DNA from: Physella acuta
Lineage: Eukaryota; Mollusca; Gastropoda; Physidae
Direction of reading: 5' to 3'
Assembly: GCF_028476545.1 (NCBI RefSeq)
Contig: NW_026732700.1
Location: 152,501-216,500 of the forward strand
DNA length: 64,000 nt
Part shown: one piece after another, positions 36,340 to 45,482 of the stretch
How the letters are laid out: each line of letters starts with the position of its first letter
Position numbering within the stretch: position 1 is the stretch's first letter
Program-made: the position numbers and the translations under genes
Notes under the pieces: model-generated
What the model was told of the DNA's origin: nothing
Database searches by the model: none
Seen by the model: the letters and a program-made list of their open reading frames with translations, nothing else

Positions 36340-37156
36340 ACCTAGGCTACTTGCAGAGCCAAATGTGACCCTGCTCGCAGCGCCAATTGTGACGAGCGAA
36401 CATTTATCCTGCCGACAACGCCAATTGTAACGAGCCAACAGTTACCATGCTCGCAACGCCACATGTAATGAGACCTAATTGCCTGTAGTGCCACGTGTTA
36501 ACGAGTTTAACCACTCATTCTAGACAACATTGACCACAGTATAGATACTCAAGATGCAGGTTCGCTATTGATCCTTTATTACATGAATCAAGAAATGCTT
36601 CATAATAACACAATAAATCAACAGGAATGCTTCTCAATAATAGTCTGAATCAACTGACCCCTAACAGTCCTTCACTAGGCTTTATATAACTGAATCCACA
36701 TGTCTATAATCCTCCTTAACACAATACGGCTAACCCGTTCTATAACCGACTTGACATAGTCACACAGACTGACTGATCTAAGCGAGCGATGAAGATGGAA
36801 GAGAGCTCGCTGAAACGGGAAGAGAGAGAACGAGTCCTGCCGTCCCCTCCTATTTATGCCTTGTATCCGTACTCGTCTCCGTACTTGTATTCCTCCGTAA
36901 TCGATACTTGTACTCGATCTCCGACCACCAGTTGCGTAGTTCAAACGTACAGACCGTAAAATAACATCTGCGTCCTATCCATCAAAGTTGACAGGCCGTC
37001 TGAATACCGTTTCCCAAAATAGCACGCGTTGGCTTTGAGGTTGTTATCAGCCCGACCCAATAAGCCACCTGTTATCGGTTGCATCAGACCAACACTGTGT
37101 CTCGGCTTCTCGTTCGTTATCATTTGTAACTGGTAGTTAGGCCTACCCCAGTTACA
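36336..37156 (-). repeat. 3' LTR of retrotransposon 2
   Basis: 821 bp, from TGTGACCTAGG to CAGTTACA. It contains, next to its plus-strand left end, a ladder of GCCA(A/C)-TGTRAC junction-like repeats. The same TATA box and poly(A) signal as in element 1 are present. Confidence 0.88.
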
Positions 37157-37357
37157 TCCACCCCTGCTTTTTTTGTGTGTTTTCAACCACAAACAACGCC
37201 TGGCAGGTGCACTCCTCCAAAGTCAATCGCACAGTCGTAAAAAAAAATCTATTGTTCTACTCACTGTCCACGACGTTCCATTCGTATACGATTGACAGTT
37301 CTACCTATTTCACATATCAACTGTGTCTACACCATCTTTCTGAGACACAAAACAGTT

Positions 37358-40300
37358 CTAGAATTCACATCCACCCTTTCCATTTGGTGCCTTCACCAGT
37401 TCACTTCTATAGCTCTTTGAACAGTCTGTTTTCATACCAGCGCGACCATGAAAGAATTGATGGTTGCTGACAAAAAATTTCGTATTCCTTCTGTTCCTTA
37501 AACTTCTCCGCGGACCACTTATCTGATGGTCTACTGTCTCTCTGCTTCTGGAGGGACCGGGATCCTCATTGTTGCCGGTATCCTCCCCTTGCGTATCGCT
37601 GTTGTTCTGTTGATGGTGATATGGTTCCGGAATGGGTATGTGAATTTCCGTTGTAACTTCCGGTTCCCTAATTGTCTTGGGTTTCTCTGTGTGTAACTGC
37701 TCTTCTTGCCTATTCCAATATTTCTTTAATTGAGCAATATTCGCCCACCGATCCGGTTTGGCGTGATCGATGGGTCTTATCTTAAAGGGGCCACCTGCTA
37801 CTTTAGGCATCTCCACGACTTGCCATATCTCCTGTCCCCAGAGATCGTGGATTTTGTTTCTGCCTAACGGGTGGCTACGCAGTAATACCCTGTCATTCAG
37901 TTTGAGTGGCGGGTCCTTCGTCTGTATCGGCGGTTCCCTTCGCCGAGATTCATGTTCTAGTCTTTCCTGTACTACCCTGTACATTTCTCTAATTCTTCTC
38001 ATATGTTCATTCACATATTCCAGTGCGGTGTATGAGCCAGTCATACTCTCCCTTTTTCCTAGGAACAAATCAAGAGGGAGTCGAGCCTCTCGTCCGAACA
38101 TCAACATGTATGGCGAAAAGCCGGTTGTGGCATGTGGTGTGCAGTTGTATAGATATACCAACTCTGGGAGAAAATCAGGCCAACGTTTTTTCTGTTCAGG
38201 TTCTAGCGTACGCAGCAAATCATGCATGCTGCGGTTGAACCGTTCACACTGTCCGTTTCCTTTCGGATTAAATGTGGTTGTTCTAGATTTGTTGATCCCG
38301 TAGTGGTTGCACAGTTGGTTAATTACTTCTGACTCAAAGGCCCTTCCTTGGTCAGAGTGTAATTGTCTTGGTATGCCATATTTGATGAACCAATGTTGTA
38401 ATAAGACCTTTGCCACTGTTTTGGCGGTCTGATCTCGCGTGGGCACCGCCACCGTCCATTTGGTGAATACATCAGTCATTACCAACACATGTTCCGTCCC
38501 ATCCGATGATTGCTCCAACGACGTAAAGTCCATAGCCACAATCTCTAGTGGTTTTGTCGCTAGTAGGTGTCCTGATGGCTGTCTCATTTTGACAACTGGC
38601 ATTTTCGCATGCTGACACCTCACACAAGCCTCACAATGGCGTTTGACCTCCATTTCCATATTGGGCCAGTAACACCTCCGTCGTAATATTTTGTGGGTTC
38701 TGTCCTGCCCCTGGTGTCCTGCCCTGTCATGTGCCAACCTTAGCACTTCTTCTCTTAACTGTCCCGGCACCACCACCTGGTGTATTGTGCCATCAATTTG
38801 GTCATGAATTCTCCGCATGAGAACACCATCCTTTATACTGAGACGGTTCCACTGACTCAGTATTTTCTTTGTTTCTCGACCAAATTGTTCTCTTTCCCTC
38901 CTTCCTGGGAATTTTTGTTCCTGGACGTGTTTCAATAGCGGTTGTAAGCCACTATCCGTTCTCTGGGCATCTCTTATCTTTTGGTGATTAAGGCAATTAA
39001 AATCACTACTGTCCATATGTTCGGGTTCCGTGGATATGTGCTCCACCCCGGTCTGCCCGTTTTGCATCACTTGTACCCCATGAGGGATATCTGTTGACGC
39101 TCTGACCTCACATATTCCTGTCAGTGTTTCTTCCTCATCACCCGGTCTCTCGTAAGGATTCCTTGATAAGGCGTCCGCATTGCCATTGGACCGCCCCGGG
39201 CGATACTTTATCTCTAGGTCAAAGAGTGCCAATTCTGCTGCCCATCGCTGTTCGATGGATCCCAACTTTGCTGTCTTTAGGTGACTCAAGGGGTTATTGT
39301 CAGTGTATACCACACATTTAGCACCTAATAAATAGTCCCTGAATTTTTCCGTCACAGCCCATTTTAATGTCAAAAGTTCTAGTTTCATGGCGCTGTAATT
39401 TGTCATGTTCTTCTCTGATTCCTTCAGAGCTCGACTGGCATACGCAATAACCCTGAAACCTTGCTTTTGTTGTTGTGATAGCACAGCTCCCAGACCTTTC
39501 GAGCTGGCGTCAATTTCTAACCGAAATGGTTTGTCAAAGTCCGCGTATCCCAATATCGGCGCCTCTGTCAAAGCCTTTTTCAAGAGCTTAAACGAGTTCA
39601 GGCATTCATCAGTCCATAATTCACCTATCAGTTGTGTTTTACCTTTCTTTTTCTCCTTACTGTGTTTCTTTGTCATTTTGTTTACCAAGTCATGCAATGG
39701 TGCGGCAATTTTTGCAAAACCCGGCACAAATTTTCTATAATAGGAAGCAAAGCCCAAGAATGACCTGACCTCTACCGTAGTTGTTGGTTGTTTCCATTCT
39801 TTAACAGCTGCAATTTTATCTGGGTCAGTGGCGATGCCATCCGACGAAATCACGTAACCCAAAAAATGTACCGATTTCAAACCAAAGCAGCATTTGTCTG
39901 GGTTCAGCTTTACTCCTATCTCCCTAAGACGGAGAAACACTTGTTCTAATCTTTTTAGATGGTCCTCCCAAGTTTTTGAGTAAACTAGAATATCATCCAA
40001 ATACACCAACATTATTTGAAATAGAAAGTCACTCATAGCACTCTGCATTACTCGCTGGAATGTAGCAGGTGCATTAGTTAGACCAAACGGCATACGGGTC
40101 CACTCGTACAGTCCCAGTGGAGAAATAAATGCAGTTTTATGTTGATCGTTGGGGTGCATGGCCACTTGGTGGTAGCCACTGGCCAAATCCAAGGTAGAAA
40201 AAAATCTTGCTCCCCCCAACGCATCAAGACATTCATCAATACGAGGCAAGGGGAATGCATCCCTTCTTGTGATATTGTTCAATTTCCGGTAATCACAACA

Positions 40301-41488
40301 CAGTCTTATCTCCCCTGACTTCTTTTTTACCACTACAATCGGTGCCGCATATGGGCTCGTACTGGTTGTAATAATTCCCTTTTTTAGTAGATCGTTCAGG
40401 TGTGCTTTCACCGCAGAGTAGTGACTTGGTGGCAATCTTCGATAAGGTTGCGCCACCGGCTTGTCTTGTAGTAAGGGTATCTGGTGTTTTATTACTTCCG
40501 TGTACCCCAAATCACCCTCATACGAGGCAAATATATCACTGTATTTATTCAGCAATTCATTTAGTTTTGGGTCCTCAGTTTCCGGGAATGTATATGATCG
40601 GCCATCTTCTTTCTTCACCTCGGCCGTCACATTGACCGACCTAATTGTTACTTCATTACTACTGGTATTGATCAGTTCGATGCACTGTGCCGACCTTTGT
40701 ACCTCGACGTTCTGTGGTACTCCTACCAGAGTGTTAGGCGGTATAAAAATTTCTTCATCCAAAACATTTGCTACCAACCCTTGAACTAGTCCGTTTTCCG
40801 CTGATGTGTATGTCCGCAGTAACACGACGCCTGCCCTCAGTGCGGCGCCACATGGTTCTATCATCACATCACCATTCACGCTTCTATCACCAATTTGTAA
40901 TGTGATTGCCTTGACCGTGTTTGCCGGGACTGCTGTCCTTCCTCTGGTCTTGGCAAACCTGGCCAACTTGGATCCCCGACCTGGTGTGGTCGATCCGACA
41001 ATATTTGTAAGAAATTCTGGCAACTGGCCAAGAATATTCATGCCCAACAGGCAAGGTATATTTGACACATTTGTCTCTAGGTTGTGTTTCGTAACGAACA
41101 CCCCAACCTGCTTCAACCTATGTCCTGCCACCACGACATCCGCCAGAAAATAACCACAGTATGGAATGGTTAGTCCATTAGCTGCCGTCAGGCGCATGCC
41201 TGTGTCAGACCTCAACCTATGGTCTTTTCCTTTCATCCATTTGGTGTAAAAATTTTCCGTGATTGTCGTCACCTGGGAGCCTGTATCCACAATTGCCTTC
41301 ACCGCGATGTCCCCAATCGTAATCACCATTTCGGGACAGACTCCCATCATTTTGCTTCTTGGGCCATAACCTCGCCCCTCTGTAGCCTGGCCCTGCCTTA
41401 CAGAGGACGACCGTTTCCCTGGCAGTACCGTGCCATATGTCCGGGTTGTGAACAAGACAAACAAATTGGTCGACCGTCTGCCGTCCAT
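37358..41488 (-). CDS. pol: Pol polyprotein of retrotransposon 2
   Basis: 1376 codons, the same length as its counterpart, with identical order and motifs: protease DTG, reverse transcriptase YLDD, RNase H, and integrase with its zinc-binding region and D-D-35-E residues, then a GPY/F-like region and an Arg-rich tail (RRSLRNRRN). It differs from the other copy at a scattering of residues, many in the tail after the integrase. It overlaps the end of gag in another phase, so the family probably uses frameshifting. Confidence 0.93.
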   Translation of the reverse strand: MDGRRSTNLFVLFTTRTYGTVLPGKRSSSVRQGQATEGRGYGPRSKMMGVCPEMVITIGDIAVKAIVDTGSQVTTITENFYTKWMKGKDHRLRSDTGMRLTAANGLTIPYCGYFLADVVVAGHRLKQVGVFVTKHNLETNVSNIPCLLGMNILGQLPEFLTNIVGSTTPGRGSKLARFAKTRGRTAVPANTVKAITLQIGDRSVNGDVMIEPCGAALRAGVVLLRTYTSAENGLVQGLVANVLDEEIFIPPNTLVGVPQNVEVQRSAQCIELINTSSNEVTIRSVNVTAEVKKEDGRSYTFPETEDPKLNELLNKYSDIFASYEGDLGYTEVIKHQIPLLQDKPVAQPYRRLPPSHYSAVKAHLNDLLKKGIITTSTSPYAAPIVVVKKKSGEIRLCCDYRKLNNITRRDAFPLPRIDECLDALGGARFFSTLDLASGYHQVAMHPNDQHKTAFISPLGLYEWTRMPFGLTNAPATFQRVMQSAMSDFLFQIMLVYLDDILVYSKTWEDHLKRLEQVFLRLREIGVKLNPDKCCFGLKSVHFLGYVISSDGIATDPDKIAAVKEWKQPTTTVEVRSFLGFASYYRKFVPGFAKIAAPLHDLVNKMTKKHSKEKKKGKTQLIGELWTDECLNSFKLLKKALTEAPILGYADFDKPFRLEIDASSKGLGAVLSQQQKQGFRVIAYASRALKESEKNMTNYSAMKLELLTLKWAVTEKFRDYLLGAKCVVYTDNNPLSHLKTAKLGSIEQRWAAELALFDLEIKYRPGRSNGNADALSRNPYERPGDEEETLTGICEVRASTDIPHGVQVMQNGQTGVEHISTEPEHMDSSDFNCLNHQKIRDAQRTDSGLQPLLKHVQEQKFPGRREREQFGRETKKILSQWNRLSIKDGVLMRRIHDQIDGTIHQVVVPGQLREEVLRLAHDRAGHQGQDRTHKILRRRCYWPNMEMEVKRHCEACVRCQHAKMPVVKMRQPSGHLLATKPLEIVAMDFTSLEQSSDGTEHVLVMTDVFTKWTVAVPTRDQTAKTVAKVLLQHWFIKYGIPRQLHSDQGRAFESEVINQLCNHYGINKSRTTTFNPKGNGQCERFNRSMHDLLRTLEPEQKKRWPDFLPELVYLYNCTPHATTGFSPYMLMFGREARLPLDLFLGKRESMTGSYTALEYVNEHMRRIREMYRVVQERLEHESRRREPPIQTKDPPLKLNDRVLLRSHPLGRNKIHDLWGQEIWQVVEMPKVAGGPFKIRPIDHAKPDRWANIAQLKKYWNRQEEQLHTEKPKTIREPEVTTEIHIPIPEPYHHQQNNSDTQGEDTGNNEDPGPSRSRETVDHQISGPRRSLRNRRNTKFFVSNHQFFHGRAGMKTDCSKSYRSELVKAPNGKGGCEF

Positions 41489-42270
41489 TGGAGTGATGGC
41501 TTGGCAGGACGCGGCCGTCCAACCCGTCCCTGTTTTGTCCCGTTCTTTTCCTGATTCTCAGCTGTTGACCTGCTTTCCAACCACTTCAAGCGTTGGTCAA
41601 CCTTCTCTAGGTGGGCCAACAGTTGAGCCATCATGGTCTCCATCGTGTCGGCCCCTGTGGGTGGGGATTGTCTCTGTTCAGGCACAGAGACTTTGTCCAC
41701 CGAACAGTTCGATTGGTCCTCATCCTCGGACCTGCGGATCGCTGAGTTCCTGACCTGAAGGAAGGTCAACTGCTGGTCTCTGTGGACCTCCTCTTTCAAC
41801 TCTCTCCTTAAGATCGGGGTTGCTAGCCCCTCGATGAAATGGTCCCTCAGTAGGCGTACATCAATGTCCGGTGATTTGCCCTTTACCAAATCAAAGGCCC
41901 TGTTCATCCTGTGTGAGTACTCCATCACACTCTCCGCCATTCTCTGCTTTAAGCCCACGAATCCCGATAGCAGTTGCACTCCCGACCGTCTCTCCCCAAA
42001 GGTCTCCATAATCAGATCTAGCACCTTATCTGGATCTGATTGGACGGTCCTATCGTGGCACTTAACCTCTGCCCTAACCGTTTCACCTATACTGCCCATC
42101 AGCAGTCTTAATCTTTCCTCTGGTGACATATGTCTCGAGGCCCAGGCCGCTTTGACCTCTTCACTGAACCTGTCGGTTAAAGTTGGATCTCCGTCCCCGT
42201 AAAATTTGTTAATATGGGACTCTCTGGGTAGGACCACTATATGGGTCTGCTTCTCGTCCAGAGTAGACAT
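41398..42270 (-). CDS. gag: Gag polyprotein of retrotransposon 2
   Basis: 290 codons, almost identical to the first copy. It has a capsid-like helical region followed by a polar Glu/Arg/Gln segment and one CCHC knuckle (CLSCSQPGHMARYC). Between this gene and the 5' LTR lies about 195 bp of leader with the primer-binding site. Confidence 0.9.
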   Translation of the reverse strand: MSTLDEKQTHIVVLPRESHINKFYGDGDPTLTDRFSEEVKAAWASRHMSPEERLRLLMGSIGETVRAEVKCHDRTVQSDPDKVLDLIMETFGERRSGVQLLSGFVGLKQRMAESVMEYSHRMNRAFDLVKGKSPDIDVRLLRDHFIEGLATPILRRELKEEVHRDQQLTFLQVRNSAIRRSEDEDQSNCSVDKVSVPEQRQSPPTGADTMETMMAQLLAHLEKVDQRLKWLESRSTAENQEKNGTKQGRVGRPRPAKPSLQWTADGRPICLSCSQPGHMARYCQGNGRPL

Positions 42271-42445
42271 TTTCTTCCTTAAGTACTAAAAAAAAGAGTT
42301 CTTTCTTACCGTGTGTGTATGAAAAATTTTTCCTCGTTCCTCAATTTTCACAGTTCCTGAATGTCCGAATTCACACACACACTAAACACAGTTATGCACA
42401 AGGTTGACTATAGGTGCCTTAAACGGCAAGTCTAGTTGAATTCAT

Positions 42446-42464
42446 CCTGTCCGACGACGCCAAA
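42446..42464 (-). promoter_or_regulatory. Primer-binding site of retrotransposon 2
   Basis: The plus strand reads CCTGTCCGACGACGCCA, the form of a tRNA 3' end ending in CCA, two bases from the LTR. The minus strand therefore gives the TGG-starting site where a host tRNA primes first-strand synthesis. The tRNA species was not identified. Confidence 0.75.
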
Positions 42465-43285
42465 TGTGACCTAGGCTACTTGCAGAGCCAAATGTGACCC
42501 TGCTCGCAGCGCCAATTGTGACGAGCGAACATTTATCCTGCCGACAACGCCAATTGTAACGAGCCAACAGTTACCATGCTCGCAACGCCACATGTAATGA
42601 GACCTAATTGCCTGTAGTGCCACGTGTTAACGAGTTTAACCACTCATTCTAGACAACATTGACCACAGTATAGATACTCAAGATGCAGGTTCGCTATTGA
42701 TCCTTTATTACATGAATCAAGAAATGCTTCATAATAACACAATAAATCAACAGGAATGCTTCTCAATAATAGTCTGAATCAACTGACCCCTAACAGTCCT
42801 TCACTAGGCTTTATATAACTGAATCCACATGTCTATAATCCTCCTTAACACAATACGGCTAACCCGTTCTATAACCGACTTGACATAGTCACACAGACTG
42901 ACTGATCTAAGCGAGCGATGAAGATGGAAGAGAGCTCGCTGAAACGGGAAGAGAGAGAACGAGTCCTGCCGTCCCCTCCTATTTATGCCTTGTATCCGTA
43001 CTCGTCTCCGTACTTGTATTCCTCCGTAATCGATACTTGTACTCGATCTCCGACCACCAGTTGCGTAGTTCAAACGTACAGACCGTAAAATAACATCTGC
43101 GTCCTATCCATCAAAGTTGACAGGCCGTCTGAATACCGTTTCCCAAAATAGCACGCGTTGGCTTTGAGGTTGTTATCAGCCCGACCCAATAAGCCACCTG
43201 TTATCGGTTGCATCAGACCAACACTGTGTCTCGGCTTCTCGTTCGTTATCATTTGTAACTGGTAGTTAGGCCTACCCCAGTTACA
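42465..43285 (-). repeat. 5' LTR of retrotransposon 2
   Basis: 821 bp matching the 36336-37156 LTR. Its right end (CAGTTACA) abuts (TA)n. Confidence 0.9.
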
Positions 43286-43298
43286 TATATATATATAT

Positions 43299-43384
<86 letters not shown>
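43286..43384. repeat. (TA)n(GATA)n microsatellite, right flank of retrotransposon 2
   Basis: TA repeats, about eight GATA units, then TA repeats again. Confidence 0.95.
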
Positions 43385-43386
<2 letters not shown>

Positions 43387-43592
43387 TACTGCTGATTTGA
43401 AATGTTGGATACCTGGACCGCAAACCCCAACCCCCCCCCCCAACCCAGAAGAAATATTGTTTATATTGAAAATATATGCTTTACCAGTGTCCACCCCACT
43501 TGAAAATTTAGTCCGCCCCCCCCCCCCCCCTCCCTCTCCCCTTCGATATTTTCAAGTGCCCCCAAGAAGGAAATAGACTGAAATAAACACTG
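43387..43592 (-). mobile_element. MITE family C copy, diverged
   Basis: Reverse-oriented relative of the 54376 element. It shares TTGAAAATATATGCTTTA-like sequence, CAGTGTCC.CCCC, CTTGAAAATTTAGTC, a long C run, TTTTCAAGTGCCCCC, and the end GAAATAAACACTG. The left end is uncertain and no duplication was found. Confidence 0.6.
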
Positions 43593-44453
43593 CAAATGAA
43601 TCATCTGATTGAGAATACATGATAAAAATCAAATTTTGAGGATTTTTTAAAATTAGCTGTGTACAAAATCAAATACATCATGAACAAGAGATAAATTTTA
43701 ATTTTCAACATTATAAGATTTTTGTACCCGGTGTTTTCTATAAAATACAAAAGAAATAACTTAAAAATTTAAAAACTAACAACAGCCATTTGCTGAGTTA
43801 AACCAATGAATACATTTTTTCAAGTAAACTAATACTTCAAATATGTTTTACAAGTTACCGCAAATTTGACATTGTTACTTCCCATTTTATATTTCAAACG
43901 CACTAAGGTAAATAACTCACAATAATGTTACCAAAATTTTTTTTTTTTTTAAATGGAGAAATCATACAATATCAAATAATATTTTTTGTTTAAAAAAAAC
44001 TGAAAAAAAAGTAAAGCTAGATCCTTGTCTTTTTATATACTTTTTGATGTTTTAATTACCATTTGATTCTTGTATTAAAAATAAAACCCTTAGCGATTTT
44101 AAATGGGCAGTTTGGATGTAAGTGAAAGTGAATGTTATTTCTAATACTTGGTGGAGCAGAAAATGCTGGAATTAACCCTTTGTTTACAAATTCTTTACAT
44201 TAAAAAAAAAAACACATATATTACCAAACATAGTGAAACAAGACCCATCATATCCTAATCAGGCTGTCACGTGGCACAACCTCCGTAACCCGTACGCCCA
44301 ACTACAGAAAATACCTACACAAATACATAGTATGATCTCAAAATGTGTTGGAATACGCTGCCCGGAATGGTGTGTCGTGTGTTACGAAAAGTTTCAAACT
44401 CGCTTTACCACACTCAATTTTGCTCAATCGTTGTTTTTTTCATAAAGTAGCAG

Positions 44454-44456
<3 letters not shown>
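43593..44456. other. No gene recognised
   Basis: AT-rich spacer with poly(T) and poly(A) runs. The 70-84-codon frames at 44233-44599 run into the (TA)n tract and have no recognisable domain. Confidence 0.45.

Positions 44457-44544
<88 letters not shown>
44457..44544. repeat. (TA)n microsatellite
   Basis: 44 TA units ending exactly at TGTAACGG. Confidence 0.95.
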
Positions 44545-44548
<4 letters not shown>

Positions 44549-44747
44549 ACGGTGTGCTCAAATGTATTTTCTACTATTTTATATCTACTCTTTCAATGAT
44601 GGATTCTTGTTATTTCTACTGTGTAAATAAAGTTTTCTAGTTATGCAAACTGGAGTCCAGTTTCTTGTATTCAGGAACTCACAATCAATAACAGGTTTCT
44701 TTGTCACAGATCCACTGTTATAGAACTACATTCACAGTAGAACAACT

Positions 44748-44751
<4 letters not shown>
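44545..44751 (+). mobile_element. Putative solo LTR inserted in (TA)n
   Basis: 207 bp starting TGTAACGGTG and ending CAACTAACA, so TG...CA ends. It contains TGTAAATAAAGTTTTC, an AATAAA poly(A) signal. It lies exactly between two (TA)n tracts, the same setting as both gypsy elements. There is no coding capacity. The family is not identified, and a MITE or unrelated unique sequence cannot be ruled out. Confidence 0.45.
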
Positions 44752-44815
<64 letters not shown>

Positions 44816-44818
44816 CTA

Positions 44819-44857
<39 letters not shown>
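44752..44857. repeat. (TA)n then (GT)n microsatellites
   Basis: TA repeats to 44813, a short joint, then about 18 GT units. Confidence 0.95.
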
Positions 44858-44858
<1 letters not shown>

Positions 44859-45173
44859 AGGGAAGGGGAAGGAAGGTCTCAGATGTCAACTGTTAAATGT
44901 TTAAATTAGTTTTAATTAGTTTTAATTTAAATTATTTCTATTTATATTATCAGTGAAATTATTTTAGAATCATTTTTTACTTCAAAGTTTGGATGACGTA
45001 CATTAATTTATGTTGCACATTTTTTTAAATCAAATAAGGTATTTTAGGATATGGCATGTGAGGACTAATAAAAAAAACTAATCTGAACACACAGAAAAAA
45101 TAATTGAAAATCGAATGTCGCTTCAACTTTTGTGAAGCCTAACTACAAGTGCGACCACCCACCCCCACAGGCA

Positions 45174-45224
<51 letters not shown>

Positions 45225-45482
45225 CCCATACACCGCTGTGTGTCCCGAAACCCACGGAAGACTGTGAATATAATGAGTATATAAGGAGTTCACTCACAAG
45301 GTATGCATAATGACTTTAGAAATTTAAAACAGATAGAACTGTAAACATCCATTACAACTGTATGCACCCACATTGAATAACCAGAATATCGTATTAACAA
45401 ATATTGAGGAAAAAGTTGATAAAGAAAAGATTTAACCTTTCCAGTGTTCTTGTAACCAATGGTACTGTCCCCTTATTGCTTT
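44858..45482. other. No gene; (CT)n(CA)n at 45174-45222
   Basis: AT-rich spacer with one compound microsatellite. No coding signal. Confidence 0.5.

Larger units (their letters stand above)
36336..43285 (-). mobile_element. Ty3/gypsy LTR retrotransposon 2, looks whole
   Basis: Same family, orientation and coding plan as retrotransposon 1 but a separate insertion: its LTRs are 821 bp because they extend about 52 bp further out (TGTGACCTAGGC), and its primer-binding site differs (TGGCGTCGTCGGACAGGA). Both flanks are (TA)n. The two LTRs share diagnostic bases (GCCGTCCCCTCC, CACCTGTTATCGGTTGCATC) not found in element 1. gag and pol are uninterrupted. The element appears very young. Confidence 0.93.
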
